Of a stretch of 64,000 nucleotides of DNA, positions 1-11,408 are shown one piece after another (positions within the stretch are counted from its first letter, which is position 1; every line of letters begins with the position of its first letter). The notes beneath the pieces were generated by a model. It did no database searches and had not been told where the DNA came from. It worked only from the letters and a program-made list of their open reading frames with translations. The DNA is taken from NCBI GenBank assembly GCA_024867545.1, contig JANFNE010000003.1:1736001-1800000 (forward strand), in the 5' to 3' direction. The DNA comes from Phytopythium helicoides. Lineage: Eukaryota > Oomycota > Peronosporomycetes > Pythiales > Pythiaceae. The translations under genes and the position numbers were made by a program.

Positions 1-1198
1 CGTCGGCGGCGGTGCATGCGTGCGGACGACGCGCCAGTTGCAGTCATCGCGCTCGTCGGTTGACGCGCGGCACACAGTGGCCGAGCGGCGAGCACACATC
101 GAGAGCTGGCGGACGCCACTTTTACAAAAGACGATGCAGGATCCGGCGCATTTCAGCAGGATCCGACGCCCGTCCGATGCAGATTGTATGGCCGAGCGTC
201 GGGTTCTGGAATGTGGGCTGGCTGGATGGCTTCAGTGCGAGTACTGTGCCCACTGTACGCTGGCCGCTCTCTGCGCCGCGCAAGCAGATTGCGCCAGAGC
301 CGGCAAAATCGCTTTTTTTTTTTTCAAGACGGGAAATGATGATTTTCGGCGTGACTTGCATACAAATTTCGAGTGCGGCGCTCGAAAAAAGTTTTTTTTT
401 TCGAACGGAGGAGCGGGGCCGAAGCGGGTTCTGGGTTTTTAGACCGGGCAATGCTTGGCGACGAAGGTGGCTACGCCTCCGCCCCGCTTGATTTGACGGG
501 AGGAGTTGATGGCTCCTGCTTTCATCCCCGGTCGACTCGGCGCGCCTTAGCCTAATGCTTAGGTGCTGGGATGTAAGGAGCGCGGATAGTGAGGCGCGCA
601 CGTTGCCGGAACGAGAGAGAATCCGCGCCGTGCGCCGAGTGCCATGATCGCTATTGACTGCACGACTTGTGACAAGTTCTGGACGGCTTGCAAAATCCGA
701 GAAAATCCGTACTTGGACATGATTCTGGAGGCCATGCATACGGTATGCGTCACTTTTTTTACATAAAATGATCAACTATTGAAACTCAACTTTCGACATG
801 GGATGATTGCCGTGGATTTAACTAGGATACTGTATAGACCATAGGGGCTTCAACCCAGTCCAAAGCTGGCTCTTCCAAACGTTGACACGAGCCGTTGTAT
901 TGCCGTCCGGACCTTCCTGGAATCTGCGAAGGAGTGACTCATCTGCCCTCTCTGTCCCGTTGTAAACCGTACTAATAAGACTGCTTTGCCTTGACAAATG
1001 CGTCAATAGGGCGGTTGCATCCGTCCAGCAGAGCCGGAGCGGCACTCGACGACTTGCCACAGTGGGCTTCCGGCTCATCTCCTCCGGCAGCGCCGAGCGA
1101 TGGCCGGCCGGTCCGGACGTCTCGCAGCCGGCCGCCGCATACTTTATCCAAGTGAAACGCGCCTGTCCTGCCGTCGGCCTTCCCCGCGTGTCTGCGCC
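1..1198. other. No gene recognised; upstream region of the bZIP gene
   Basis: I see no convincing coding region here. Short open frames exist on both strands but have no recognisable domain and biased, arginine-rich composition. Poly-T runs occur near 311-323 and 392-400. The stretch leads into the Inr-like element at 1199. Confidence 0.4.
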
Positions 1199-1210
1199 GC
1201 TCATTCCCCG
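1199..1210 (+). promoter_or_regulatory. Inr-like core promoter element of the bZIP gene
   Basis: GCTCATTCCCCG lies 60 nt upstream of the ATG at 1259. It matches the oomycete initiator core (GCTCATTYBN). The same core precedes other genes in this window at similar distances. Confidence 0.5.
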
Positions 1211-1258
1211 ATTGGCTCGCTAGACACCAAGCGCCTGCGTTAGTTTGCCTACCCAACC

Positions 1259-1978
1259 ATGCTGGTGGAGGACCTGTTCGAGCAGGAGGCGGGCTTCCCG
1301 CAGACCTGGGGCCCACAGGAGGGGCTGGTCGACTTTGTGGCGGGCGTGCCGCTCGTGGTCGCGCCAGACGACGCCGCCTTTCAGGTCGAAGCCGCCGCCT
1401 GCGCAGCGCTACGACCTCGCCGGCGCGGCCTTCATGCCGCACCTGATCGCCAAGAAGGCGGTGCTGGCGCCGGTTGAGCCCGCCGCCGAGCCGCAGGACG
1501 ACGAGCCGCAGCAGCAGGCCGAGCAGAGCCCCGCGGAGCCCGCCGCGAGCTTCTCGCCCACGGTCGACGTGTCGTTCGCCAGTTCGTCGTCGACGCACTC
1601 GCTGCTGGCCGGCAGCGACTTCGCGCTCGACTTTTCCGCGCTGGATGAGCAGCCCCCGGCGCTCCCGGGAGCGACACGGACGAGTACCAGCTCACCGACT
1701 CGAGCTCGCGCGACGAGCAGCGCAAGCAGCGAAACCGCGAGTCGGCCGCGCGCTCCCGCAAGCGCACGCGCGAGAAGATGGCGTACCTGGAGAACCTCGT
1801 GGACCACCTCATCAAGAAGAACCGCCGCCTGGAGCTCGCGGTGCAGCAGCTGTCTGGCGCTGCGGCGGCCGCGCAGCAGCAGCGCGTGGCGCCCGTGTAC
1901 GTGCCGGCCCCGCAGCCGACACCGGCCGTGCTGCGGCCTGTCGTCTCCCCAGAGGACCTGTACCAACTCACATGCTAG
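1259..1978 (+). CDS. bZIP transcription factor (reading frame broken by two indels)
   Basis: This encodes a basic leucine-zipper DNA-binding protein, presumably nuclear. The basic region (about 1711-1775) reads NRESAARSRKR, with the canonical Asn and Arg of bZIP proteins. It is followed by a short zipper with hydrophobic heptads (YLENLVDHLIKKN). An acidic, Gln/Pro/Ala-rich N-terminus and a Gln/Pro-rich C-terminus flank it. The frame set by the ATG at 1259 is lost near 1395-1410 and regained near 1665-1680. The middle block (YDLAGAAF to ALPG) lies in another frame. The two shifts cancel, which suggests sequence errors rather than decay, although a young pseudogene cannot be excluded. An Inr-like element sits 60 nt upstream. 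Target genes are unknown. Expected length is about 240 residues. Confidence 0.75.
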
Positions 1979-2775
1979 ACCCTCGACCAACCGACCTGGC
2001 TGGGTACATGAATCCTTGTGCTTCGCGCCGAGTATGAAAAAGTGGCGCGACCCTGTGTGGGAACTGTGAACATCTCAAAGAAGAGAGGCGACTTGCTTTG
2101 ACAAATATATTTATTCCTCTTGATGCGTTGTGCGTGGTGTTTGCTGTTTCCTTGCGGTGCACCCGCCACCCCTGCATCTATCGCTTCGAGCTCACCTCGT
2201 ACGCATCCAGCTTGCTCGTGACCAAAAGAATGGTGCTCTTCATGAATGAGCCATGAACTCATGTTGGCTTTTTGGAAGGTACAAGGACACCTTCACCGTC
2301 ACGACAGCGCCTCAATTTTGTAGACTTGCTATGATTCGACTTCATGAACGCACATGACCTTTATTATGCCTTGACAAAACCGCCAGTCGAATTGCGCTCT
2401 CATGGACAGCACAGCAGACTCTGCAATTGCGGTGAGCCGAACACCGCCACGTGACGAGGAAATCGCGTCGGGTCCGACTTCGGAATTCCCAATGCGCACG
2501 CTTCCAAGCCTCCAACGTTGAAGACCCATCCCGGCTCGTTGCAGTCGCGAAGGCTTCTACACATCTCCGAATGCTCTCGAAGGCCGTGCGTTTAACTGCA
2601 CGAAGCCGATGCAACCATCACCTCGGCAATCATCAAGCGCAGCCGCAAGTGACGGGGGCAGCAATTTTGTTGGGTAAAAAGGTGCCAGAGGCGGGGACGG
2701 TTGCGAACGACTTGATTTCAGTATACCGCGGCATCTTGAAGTAGTTCCTCTCTCGAAACAATGACGTTGACACAC
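1979..2775. other. Intergenic, between bZIP and HSP60
   Basis: No supported gene. This holds the 3' end of the bZIP transcript and the distal HSP60 promoter. Confidence 0.4.
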
Positions 2776-2788
2776 GAAGTTTCTAGAA
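2776..2788 (+). promoter_or_regulatory. Heat-shock element upstream of HSP60
   Basis: GAAGTTTCTAGAA contains three alternating units in perfect spacing (GAA, two bases, TTC, two bases, GAA). This is the consensus bound by heat-shock factor trimers. It lies about 240 nt upstream of the HSP60 start codon, which fits heat induction of this chaperonin. Confidence 0.65.
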
Positions 2789-3028
2789 CCATCGCCCCTT
2801 TGGTTGGTGGCGACGCCCGACCGTCGCCCGTAAACTACCCGCCCTCAACCGCCGGTATCACCAGTCAAACCATAGTTAATCTTCACCGGTTTCGTACGGT
2901 ATCCATCGGTATACTCGTAAACTACCGAGTATCCTCCCCCGCCTACGCGCGGTTGACCCGCGAGCGCATTCGCGAATCTGCCGCCTCCAGGGTCCGCCAC
3001 CTTCGCCGCTCGCTGCCGCCGTAGAAGA

Positions 3029-4720
3029 ATGAACCCGACGCTCGCCGTTGCCGTCAAGAAGGCCGCGCGCCCGGCCGCGTCCTCGCTGGGCGCCAAGCGC
3101 TTCTTCGCGTCGGGCAAGGAGATCATGTTCGGCGTGGAGGGCCGCGCCGCGATGCTCAAGGGCGCCGACCAGCTCGCCAACGCCGTGCAGGTGACCATGG
3201 GCCCCAAGGGCCGCAACGTGGTCATCGACCAGTCGTTCGGCGCGCCCAAGATCACCAAGGACGGCGTCACGGTCGCGCGCAGCGTCGAGTTCAAGGACAA
3301 GTTCGAGAACATGGGCGCCCAGCTGCTGCGCCAGGTCGCCAGCAACACCAACGACGCCGCGGGTGACGGCACCACCTCGGCCACCGTGCTCACGCGCGCC
3401 ATCTTCAGCGAGGGATGCAAGTCGGTGGCTGCCGGCATGAACCCCACGGACCTGCGCCGCGGCATCCAGATGGCCGTCGACCACGTCGTCGACGAGCTCG
3501 CCAAGCTCTCGCAGGACATTGACGACAAGCAGAAGGTCGCGCAGGTCGCCACCATCTCGGCCAACTCGGAGAAGGAGATTGGCGACCTCATCTCGGACGC
3601 CATGGAGCGCGTCGGCAAGGAGGGCGTCATCACCGTGCAGGACGGCAAGACCCTCTACAACGAGCTCGAGGTCGTTGAGGGCATGAAGTTCGACCGCGGC
3701 TACATCTCGCCCTACTTCGTCACGGACAACAAGACGCAGACGTGCGAGATGGAGAACCCCTTCATTCTGCTCGTCGAGAAGAAGGTCTCGTCGCTTGCCT
3801 CGATCATCCCGGTCCTCGAGACGGTCGTCAAGCAGCAGCGCCCCCTCCTCATCGTCGCGGAGGACGTTGAGAGCGAGGCCCTTGCCGCCCTTGTCATTAA
3901 CAAGATCCGCGGTGGCGTCAAGGTGTGCGCCGTCAAGGCCCCTGGCTTCGGTGACAACCGCAAGGCCACGCTCCAGGACATGGCTGTCCTCACCGGCGCC
4001 ACGGTTGTGTCGGAGGACCTCGGCCACCGCCTCGAGAACACGACGCCCGACATGCTCGGTAGCGCCAAGAAGGTGACGATCACCAAGGACGACACTCTGC
4101 TGCTGGACGGTGCTGGTTCGGCCGACGCCGTTGAGGAGCGCTCGAACCTGCTGCGTGCGTCGATTGACCAGACGACCTCGGAGTACGAGAAGGAGAAGCT
4201 GCAGGAGCGCCTTGCCAAGCTCAGCGGCGGTGTTGCTGTCATCAAGGTTGGTGGCGCCAGCGAGGTCGAGGTGAACGAGAAGAAGGACCGTGTCGTGGAC
4301 GCGCTGAACGCCACGCGCGCTGCCGTCGCCGAGGGCATTGTCCCGGGTGGTGGCTCGGCGCTGCTGTGGGCGTCGCGCTCGCTCAAGGGCCTGTACGACC
4401 GCTGTCCTGAACCTTGACCAGAAGGTCGGCGTGGAGATCATCGAGCGTGCCTGCCGCGCTACGGTGACGCAGATCGCTAAGAACGCCGGTGAGGAGGGCG
4501 CCGTGGTTGTTGGCAAGCTGCTCGAGAGCAACTCGCCCACGTTCGGCTTCAACGCGCAGACGTCGCAGTACGTGGACATGGTTGAGGAGGGCATCATTGA
4601 CCCCACCAAGGTCGTGCGCACGGGTCTCGTGGACGCCTCGAGCGTGGCGTCGCTCATGATGACGGCCGAGGCTCTGATCGCTGACCTGCCGGAGGAGGCC
4701 GGTGCCAACCCGATGGCCGG

Positions 4721-4751
<31 letters not shown>

Positions 4752-4766
4752 GGTGGCATGATGTAA
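3029..4766 (+). CDS. HSP60: Mitochondrial chaperonin HSP60 (one-base frameshift near 4403)
   Basis: This is a group I chaperonin that folds imported proteins in the mitochondrial matrix as an ATP-driven ring. The first ~25 residues are basic and Ala/Ser-rich, as in a mitochondrial presequence, and lead into the chaperonin start around [14 protein letters not shown]. Recognisable blocks are [13 protein letters not shown], the ATP-site motif [21 protein letters not shown], and [10 protein letters not shown]. The C-terminus is the typical GGM repeat ending in MM. Length (~578 aa) is normal. Near 4403 an extra C ('cgaccgctg') pushes the frame to an early stop. The expected continuation ([13 protein letters not shown]) is intact one frame over, so a consensus error is likely. 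A perfect heat-shock element lies at 2776. Confidence 0.95.
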
Positions 4767-5555
4767 GTTGCTACTGGTAGCTAGCGCTGCTGCAATTGCT
4801 GGTGTTGCTGCTGCTCGCGGGAGCGGCTGCGTGGACGGAAACGCTGCCGCTCGCTTAGGTTTGTTAGTAGGCGCTTGTCAGCCGATCGTCGTCCCGCAGT
4901 AACTCTCCACAGAATAGATGATTATTAGTCGGGTGAACTTGCTGTCTGCTTTCTGTCCTTGTGCATCGCTCAAGATTTCGATCCTTGGCAGAAGCGGCAA
5001 GTGCGTGGCGTGTTGACGGCGTGACGTGGCTTGTGATCAATGCGTTGAAGTGGCTGCAGGAACAATCGAGACTCAGCCTTTCAAATCTGCTCTCAATGCC
5101 GTAGAGGGCCCCACCCTGACATGGAATCGCTGATCACGTTGCATGCTAATAGATCGGTGAGATTCGCCACGTGCAGGTCTTCTCGCGCAGCCACCGCCAT
5201 CGAAACTTTTCGCGGCGCGAATGGAGATTACGGCGGACTGGTGACATGCAAAGCGTACCCATCCACCCTCTTCTTCCTCATCATCCCTTCCAAACGCATG
5301 CCACAGGTTTAGTCGATTCCATCCCAAGTGGCCCGTCTCGAGCCTGTCGAACCGCATACTCCGGTGGGTGGCACCCTCTATCTCACAAACGTATCCACCT
5401 CTCTTCCCCAACTATCAAACGTCAACTTCTGTATATCTCGAAAAAGTTGCAGGTGCGTCATCCGCCTGCCAATGTATCCTCAGTGCAGTTGGCGCCGCAG
5501 TTGGTCTCCTCCTTCCCACTTCTCCTTCTTCTCCCTCGCGCGCAGCTCCAGCTCC
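4767..5555. other. Intergenic, between HSP60 and the acyltransferase
   Basis: No supported gene. The frame of the downstream acyltransferase is open upstream of its ATG, but that part has no domain and reads like pyrimidine-rich leader. Confidence 0.4.
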
Positions 5556-7580
5556 ATGGCGACGTCCCCCTCGTCCGCCGGCGTGCGGCGCCGCAAGGCC
5601 AGCAAGGGCGCCGACGCGTTCGCGGGCGCGGCGGAGCAGGCGCTGGCGGCCGGCAAGGCGCGCGACGTGCTGCTCAAGCGCCGCTCGAGCTGGCAGGTGG
5701 CGGCCGAGCACGTGGCCAGCCGCCGCATCTACTCGATCCTCGCGGGCGTCGTGCTGGGCGTGGCCGGCGTTATCGCGCTGCAGGTCTTCTACCTGGAGCA
5801 GCCGCTGCCTGACCTGCTGCCGCCAGAGTCCATGGCGCTGCTCAAGGACAAGCTCAGCTCGCAGATCGAGTGGTCGCAGCGCGTCAAGGAGGAGCTGCTC
5901 GCAAGCTTCGACCACGCGCCGCTGCTCAGCACCACCGACGAGCGCCGTCCAGGACAGCTGCTCGCCGACAAGCAGAACATCTCGGCCTACTCGCCCGTCG
6001 TGCTCGTGCCGGGATTCACCTCCACGGGACTCGAGATCTGGCAGGGCAGCGACTGCAGCAAGTCCTACTTCCGCCAGCGCATGTGGGGCACCACGCGCAT
6101 GCTACAGCAGTTCATGCTCAACCAAAAGTGCTGGCTCGAACATGTCATGCTCGACCGCCGCTCGGGACTCGATCCCAACGGCATTCGACTGCGCGCCGCC
6201 AGCGGACTCGAAGCTGCGGACTACCTCATTGGCGGCTTCTGGGTCTGGGGCAAACTCGTCGAGAACCTCGCCGACATCGGCTACGACAGCAACAACATGT
6301 TCATGGCCGCCTACGACTGGCGTCTCGCGCCCTCGTTGCTTGAGACGCGCGACCACTATTTCACCAAGCTCAAGTACACCATCGAGATGGCGCGCGAGGC
6401 TTCCGGAGGACGCAAGGTCGTGCTCGTCACGCATTCGTACGCGACGCAGGTCATCTACTTTTTCCTCAAGTGGGTCGAGAGCAACAAGGGTGGTGCCATG
6501 GGTCCCAAGTGGGTAGAGCAGAACATTGAGGCGCTCGCTAACATCGCTGGGCCGACATTGGGTACCGTCAAGGCGGTCAGCGCGTTGCTCTCAGGCGAGA
6601 TGAAGGACACTGCTGAGCTCGGTGGACTCTCCAAGTTCCTCGGCTACTTCTTTGCTCCGTCGGCTCGTGCTGCACTCGCGCGGTCGTGGAGCAGTGTGTA
6701 CGCTATGCTGCCAATTGGTGGTGATCGCATCTGGGGGTCAGCATCATCGGCTCCTGATGACATTGTTGCTAGCTCGCCTTTGTTCGAGCCGCCGGCATCA
6801 AACCTCATCGACGCCGGCTCGGTGGATGCACATGTAGCGCGCTTCGGGTCCAACGGCCAGATTGTGCGCTTCTTCAATGGTTCGGGCGAGAACTACACGG
6901 CTGGTGCGGTCCATGACGTCCTAAGTGAGCTAGACCCTCACCTTGCAGGCTTTGAGCAACTAGTTAGCGTCGGAATCGCTGCAGACCCCGCCAGCAGCGA
7001 CTTTGACGCCCCCAAGCACTGGGTCAATCCACTTGAGACGCAGCTGCCGCTCGCGCCGAGCATGAAGATTTTTTGCCTTTACGGCGTGGGCAAGCCAGTG
7101 GAGCGCGGCTACACGTACGGCACGAATGAAGACGCGGATGACAGCGTGGCTGAGAGCAGTGGCAAAATGGGTGCGTCTGGAGCTCCCAACGCCACCGAGG
7201 GCAGTGGTGCTGCTCTCGTCCCACATGTGCTCTACACTGCGGCCCAAGATCAGCCATGGGTCAAGGAGGGCATCCGATACTCGGACGGTGACGGCACTGT
7301 GCCGCTCGTGTCGCTCGGCTACATGTGTGCTCGAGGTTGGCGGAGCCCCAAGTACAATCCTGCTGGCATGGAGGTGCGCACCCGTGAGTACCAGCACCGA
7401 CCTGTGTCTCTGCTCTATGACCCTCGAGGAGGACCCGAGACGGCGGACCATGTTGATATCATGGGAAACCACGGTCTCATTCGCGATGTGCTGCTCATTG
7501 CTGCGGGTGAGTACGACCTCGTGCCTGAAAACATTTCGTCACGCATCCTCGACATTGCCGACCGTATTGGCGACCTTTAG
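5556..7580 (+). CDS. Phospholipid:diacylglycerol acyltransferase (LCAT/PDAT family)
   Basis: This predicted ER enzyme moves an acyl group from a phospholipid to diacylglycerol to make triacylglycerol. The 674-residue protein has a basic cytosolic N-terminus and one membrane anchor (about residues 58-80). It then shows the lid and core of the PDAT/LRO1 branch: VVLVPGFTSTGLEIW, RMWGT, CWLEHVMLDR, GLDPNGIRLRAASG, IGGFWVWGKLVENLADIGYD and AAYDWRLAPS. The nucleophile Ser lies in VVLVTHSYATQV, where family members usually have HSMG, so the elbow is unusual. Acid and base are in SDGDGTVPLVSLGY and DHVDIMGNHG. I chose the ATG at 5556 because it starts just before the typical basic N-terminus. The gene ends about 185 nt from the convergent RGG gene. 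Confidence 0.9.
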   Translation: MATSPSSAGVRRRKASKGADAFAGAAEQALAAGKARDVLLKRRSSWQVAAEHVASRRIYSILAGVVLGVAGVIALQVFYLEQPLPDLLPPESMALLKDKLSSQIEWSQRVKEELLASFDHAPLLSTTDERRPGQLLADKQNISAYSPVVLVPGFTSTGLEIWQGSDCSKSYFRQRMWGTTRMLQQFMLNQKCWLEHVMLDRRSGLDPNGIRLRAASGLEAADYLIGGFWVWGKLVENLADIGYDSNNMFMAAYDWRLAPSLLETRDHYFTKLKYTIEMAREASGGRKVVLVTHSYATQVIYFFLKWVESNKGGAMGPKWVEQNIEALANIAGPTLGTVKAVSALLSGEMKDTAELGGLSKFLGYFFAPSARAALARSWSSVYAMLPIGGDRIWGSASSAPDDIVASSPLFEPPASNLIDAGSVDAHVARFGSNGQIVRFFNGSGENYTAGAVHDVLSELDPHLAGFEQLVSVGIAADPASSDFDAPKHWVNPLETQLPLAPSMKIFCLYGVGKPVERGYTYGTNEDADDSVAESSGKMGASGAPNATEGSGAALVPHVLYTAAQDQPWVKEGIRYSDGDGTVPLVSLGYMCARGWRSPKYNPAGMEVRTREYQHRPVSLLYDPRGGPETADHVDIMGNHGLIRDVLLIAAGEYDLVPENISSRILDIADRIGDL

Positions 7581-7765
7581 TTGTGAGTAGACAGGCAGCC
7601 AACAGGGATAATCACATGCCTTCAATGCACGAGCACAAGATTGATGCTCGCATTAGCAAGTTCGCTCAAGATTGGAGCTGTACGGTCTCCCATTCACTCT
7701 ATGACGTCTCTGCACGACGTGTCTGACTGTCCTCGCGTCTCTAGTGCTCAACAGCAATCCCACAT

Positions 7766-8294
7766 TCATCTCCGGAATGGACGAGGGCCACCTCCGCCGC
7801 CACCACCACGTCGACCACCCCGACCACGCCCACGGCCTCCATTGTACCGGGGGCCGTTCGATGCGTACCCACCAAAATCGGAGCCTTGTGGTGGGTATGA
7901 ATCCTGACGCTGGTAGGCCTTGCGGTGGTGGCTGTGCGGAGAAACCTCCACGGCCGCTGCCCCTGCCACGAGGACCATCAAATCCTCCGCGACCACCTCC
8001 AGGATGCATAAATTGCTGTTGCTGCTGTGGAGGCCCTGGAGGATAATCGTACTCATCATACTCCTCATACGGCTGCTGGACGGGAATACCATCGGTCACA
8101 GCCTGTGGGTGTCCGTATCGCTGTGGACGATGAGCCGCCTCCGCTGGCGGACCGAAACGCTTTCGGTGGCGTACCACGCCCGTAGCGATCACCATTGGGA
8201 GGCGGCTGGCGGAACTCGTTACCAGACAAAATCCCCACAGAGTAGTCAGTCTGTCGATCACTTCCCGGAGGATCGCGGCGGCGGTACGACTGAG

Positions 8295-8325
<31 letters not shown>

Positions 8326-11227
8326 AGGTGGAGGCTGGAGCTGATGCTGACTGGGACCTTGAGGGCGTTCTTGGAAGGATGTAGGATGAGCAGGACCCCG
8401 CTGCCAGTTGTTTGACTGGGGAGCTGCGCGATATCGGTCATTCTGGTTTGGACGGCGAGGGTCCTGCACGTACCTTTCCGTTGGAGCAAATGCCGGTGGC
8501 CCACTGTTCCCCGCAATGAAAGGAGCATACGGTGCTTGTGCAGGTGCGTTGCGCTCTGGAGGCCTGCCGTACGAATCGTACGGGTCAGTCGGGTTGGCGC
8601 CATATTGCATTCGATCATCAAAGACGCGAGGCTGGGCAGGGGTGGGGCACTTGCTGTTGACTCGCATAGTACGGTGGTGGCTGGTCTTGCCCTGGCTGTC
8701 CCGGGCGGCGGAATTGCGGCTCATAAGTATCGTACTCCCTTTGCATCCGCGGTGGCTGCTGTGCTTCAAAGCCGAAATTGGGGTTCGGAGCACTACCGCG
8801 ACCACCACCACGACCAAAACCAGAATCACCGGGTCGAGATGATGGCCCGCCACTGCGGTTATCGTAGAGAGGCTTGCGTGGGTCTCTTCGAGGATCTCTT
8901 TGAGAGTCTCGTTGTGGGTCTCGCTGAACTTCGTGTTGGAGGTCTCGTCGAGGGTCTCTCTGGAATCGGTCAATGAGTCCCTGCTGACCGATTAAACCGA
9001 TTATCGTCTCTGCGGAAACCACCCCGGCCTTCTCCCCGTCTCGTCGACCAAATCCGCCTCGGCCTCCACGAGTAGAATTTCCACGACCACCAAACCACCA
9101 CGACCACCACCACGGCCAGCGGAGTAGCCACCCGACACAGAGTCCCCGGACGCAAAGTTGTTCCGCCGTGGATCACGAGAAGCCTGCACTGAAGACGCTT
9201 TGACATCAACCCCAGAGTAGGGTCAGCACTCTTACCGGTTGTGCTAGGGGCGGATGTACTGGTAGTTTGGCCACCTCCGTGCTCCGTGCGCCAGATGACT
9301 TCCGCCTCGAGAATAACCGACGCGATTGCACGCTGTACCAAAGCCAACAAAGATCAGCGCCACAGGATCAAATCAAGTCGATCGCAGCAAAGCGCGCTTA
9401 CCTGGTGCTTGATTTTTTCGGCGTCGGTAGTGACGACCATTTCCGGGATTTTCATGTTTTCCATCGAAATTTGTTGAGCGCGCAACGCATTTTTCCGATC
9501 CATGGCGCAAATATCGAGAAACTGCTTCTGCGAGGTAAGGCACCGATTCACAAATTCATGGCGCTGTTCCAGATGCGTCATCTTCAGTGCAATCAACCCA
9601 CGAGTGTCCTCAAATCCGTGCTGCTCCTCCGCTCCAGCTTGGCGCTTAGAAAGCTCCGAGCGCTCCTTCATCTGCATGCCTACGAGTTCCTGCCAGCGAT
9701 GTAGCATATCGCGCTCGCGCTGGTGTTGGTTCGTACATAAGTCACGCACACCCTGGAACACTGCGCTATCGCGGAGAGCAACCGAGAGTCTTTCCAGCAG
9801 CTCATCGAGAGGTCATTTGCAGCGGTCTTTTTCGTAGGGTCATTTTCGCTTCCAGGTGGGTCGAACATCAGGAAGGGCATTCGGAAATGTAAGGGAGCTC
9901 CTTCGGGATCTCAACCAAGAAGTCTGGCGGCTCCTCTTGTGCCTCTACCTTGACTTGTGGAGAGGAGGGGGGCTCTGCGTCAAGCTTGGCCCGTTTGTTC
10001 GGCTCATGAAGGCTCTCAACGTCAGACGGCCCGCTTCACGAGAGCTGGTGGCACTGGCTCGCTCCCAGTCTTGTCAACAAATGCGAGCGCGCTGTCTCCA
10101 TCTACAACTAGCTCCGGTGACTGCGGAGGCTTTCCAGGACCTTCGATGGTCTCGGGACCTTCCGGTTGTTCTAAATCCATGGGTGCCTTTGAGCCATCTC
10201 CGCTTTGCTTGTTCGCGTCAGTGATGCTCTCTCCACCGTTGTTAGCCACTTCAGGTGCATTTGACACGGTTCTCACCGTCACTTAGGCTAGTTGATGGAG
10301 TAGCGGTGGCGGTATCATCTGCTCCGGCGTTAGGACCAATATCATTGGGAAGTCCAGGCTCCGCCCTTTGGCTCCCATCAGTGGCAATGTCAGTTGCCTG
10401 GCTGGTTGCGACGGCAGGCGTCACCTCGGTACTCTCCACAGAAGCGTCATTCCCAATTGAAGGAGTAGCCTCCGAAGCACTCTGTTGACCATTCATAGTG
10501 GTAGCTGGCTCGCTCGAGGCAACTGTACCAGCGCCCGCGCGAGGCGACAGTCCAGGGAGTGCGGCCTGCATCTGAGCCTGCAGCGCCTCCAGCGACATGG
10601 AGGGGTCGATGTGTTCACACACGAACGCGTGGAACTGCGCCCACACCTGATCCCGCTCATTTTCCTGGCAAGCATGGCAACAGGAACTTCAGCATCAACG
10701 CAGCACGAGCAACCACCACCACCACGCACCGGGACGGCGGCGATGGCGCGCGCGAAAACCTTGCGCGCGTTGGCAAACTTCTTGCGGTCGATGCAGAAGG
10801 CCGCGTACTGCAGCCAGAGCTGCGTGGCGCCCCGCGTGACGGCGCAGGCCACGGCGCTCTCGAACACCTTGGTCGCCTGCTTGAACTGGCGCAGCTCCAT
10901 CTCCAGCTGCGCGTAGCTGCCCCAGGCCGCGGCCACGCTCTCCGCGGCCCTGGCGCGCTCCTCTGAGCCGGGCGCCAGCGCCAGCGCGGCGCGCACCCAC
11001 TCGTCGATGGCCGCGTCCACCTGCGCGCGCGCCTCGGCCACCTTCTCATACTGCGATTTCAAGCGGCCACCGCGCCGGCGTTAGAGCGCTCCACGAGGCG
11101 AGCGGGGGCTCAAAATGACCAGCGAGCTCTTGGGAGAGCGCCCACGCACGTTGCTGCTCAGGATCAGCGCGCGCGCGCGCGCCACGAGCCCCGCGGCGTC
11201 CCACTGCGCGCCGTCGGCCGTCGCCAT
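7766..11227 (-). CDS. HAT-repeat and RGG-box protein, probable RNA-processing factor (multi-exon, several indels)
   Basis: The start ATG at 11227 gives a 26-codon first exon (11227-11150). An intron at 11149-11051 (GTGCGT...GCAG, with a CTAAC site) and another at 10729-10665 rejoin the frame exactly. The N-terminal part contains half-a-TPR (HAT) style repeats, for example LWLQYAAFC followed by ARKVFARAIAAVP and VWAQFHAFV. Next come an acidic, Ser/Thr-rich linker, a basic KRAK patch, and a charged coiled-coil segment around 9800-9350. An intron with a GTAAGC donor follows. The C-terminal third (9200-7766) is RGG/RG-rich with DPRRD repeats, a run of ten Gln, and Tyr/Pro/Gln low complexity, ending in GPRPFRR. 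HAT repeats occur in mRNA-processing proteins and RGG boxes bind RNA, so a nuclear RNA role is inferred. Several one-base shifts in the low-complexity part leave the exact protein uncertain. Confidence 0.65.
8297..8323 (-). repeat. CAG/CTG triplet repeat coding for poly-Gln
   Basis: Nine consecutive TGC units on the plus strand encode, on the minus strand, most of a run of ten Gln within the Gln/Pro-rich C-terminal part of the RGG protein. Confidence 0.85.
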
Positions 11228-11408
11228 CCCTTCGTTTCCTTTCTTTGGCGGTTGACGAGTCGAGGGGAGACGGCAGGTGGAGGCATGCGATTGGTGGAAA
11301 TGGAGGGAGATGGAGGACGGTGATTCGCTGAAAAGTTTCTCAGCGTGATGACACCACGCCCGAGTGAGAATCTCACTTGAGATACTCATGGCGCAGCTCA
11401 TGGCGATT

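Noticed and set aside
4380..4430. Programmed frameshift in HSP60
   Set aside because: HSP60 genes are not known to use frameshifting, no slippery heptamer is present, and an extra C explains the break.
2876..4759. Long open frame antisense to HSP60 (about 627 codons)
   Set aside because: It is a mirror of a GC-rich, strongly biased coding strand, and the HSP60 frame is unmistakable. The same applies to long antisense frames opposite GDH (47036-50446) and the LPMO linkers, where Thr-rich linkers give Val-rich antisense.
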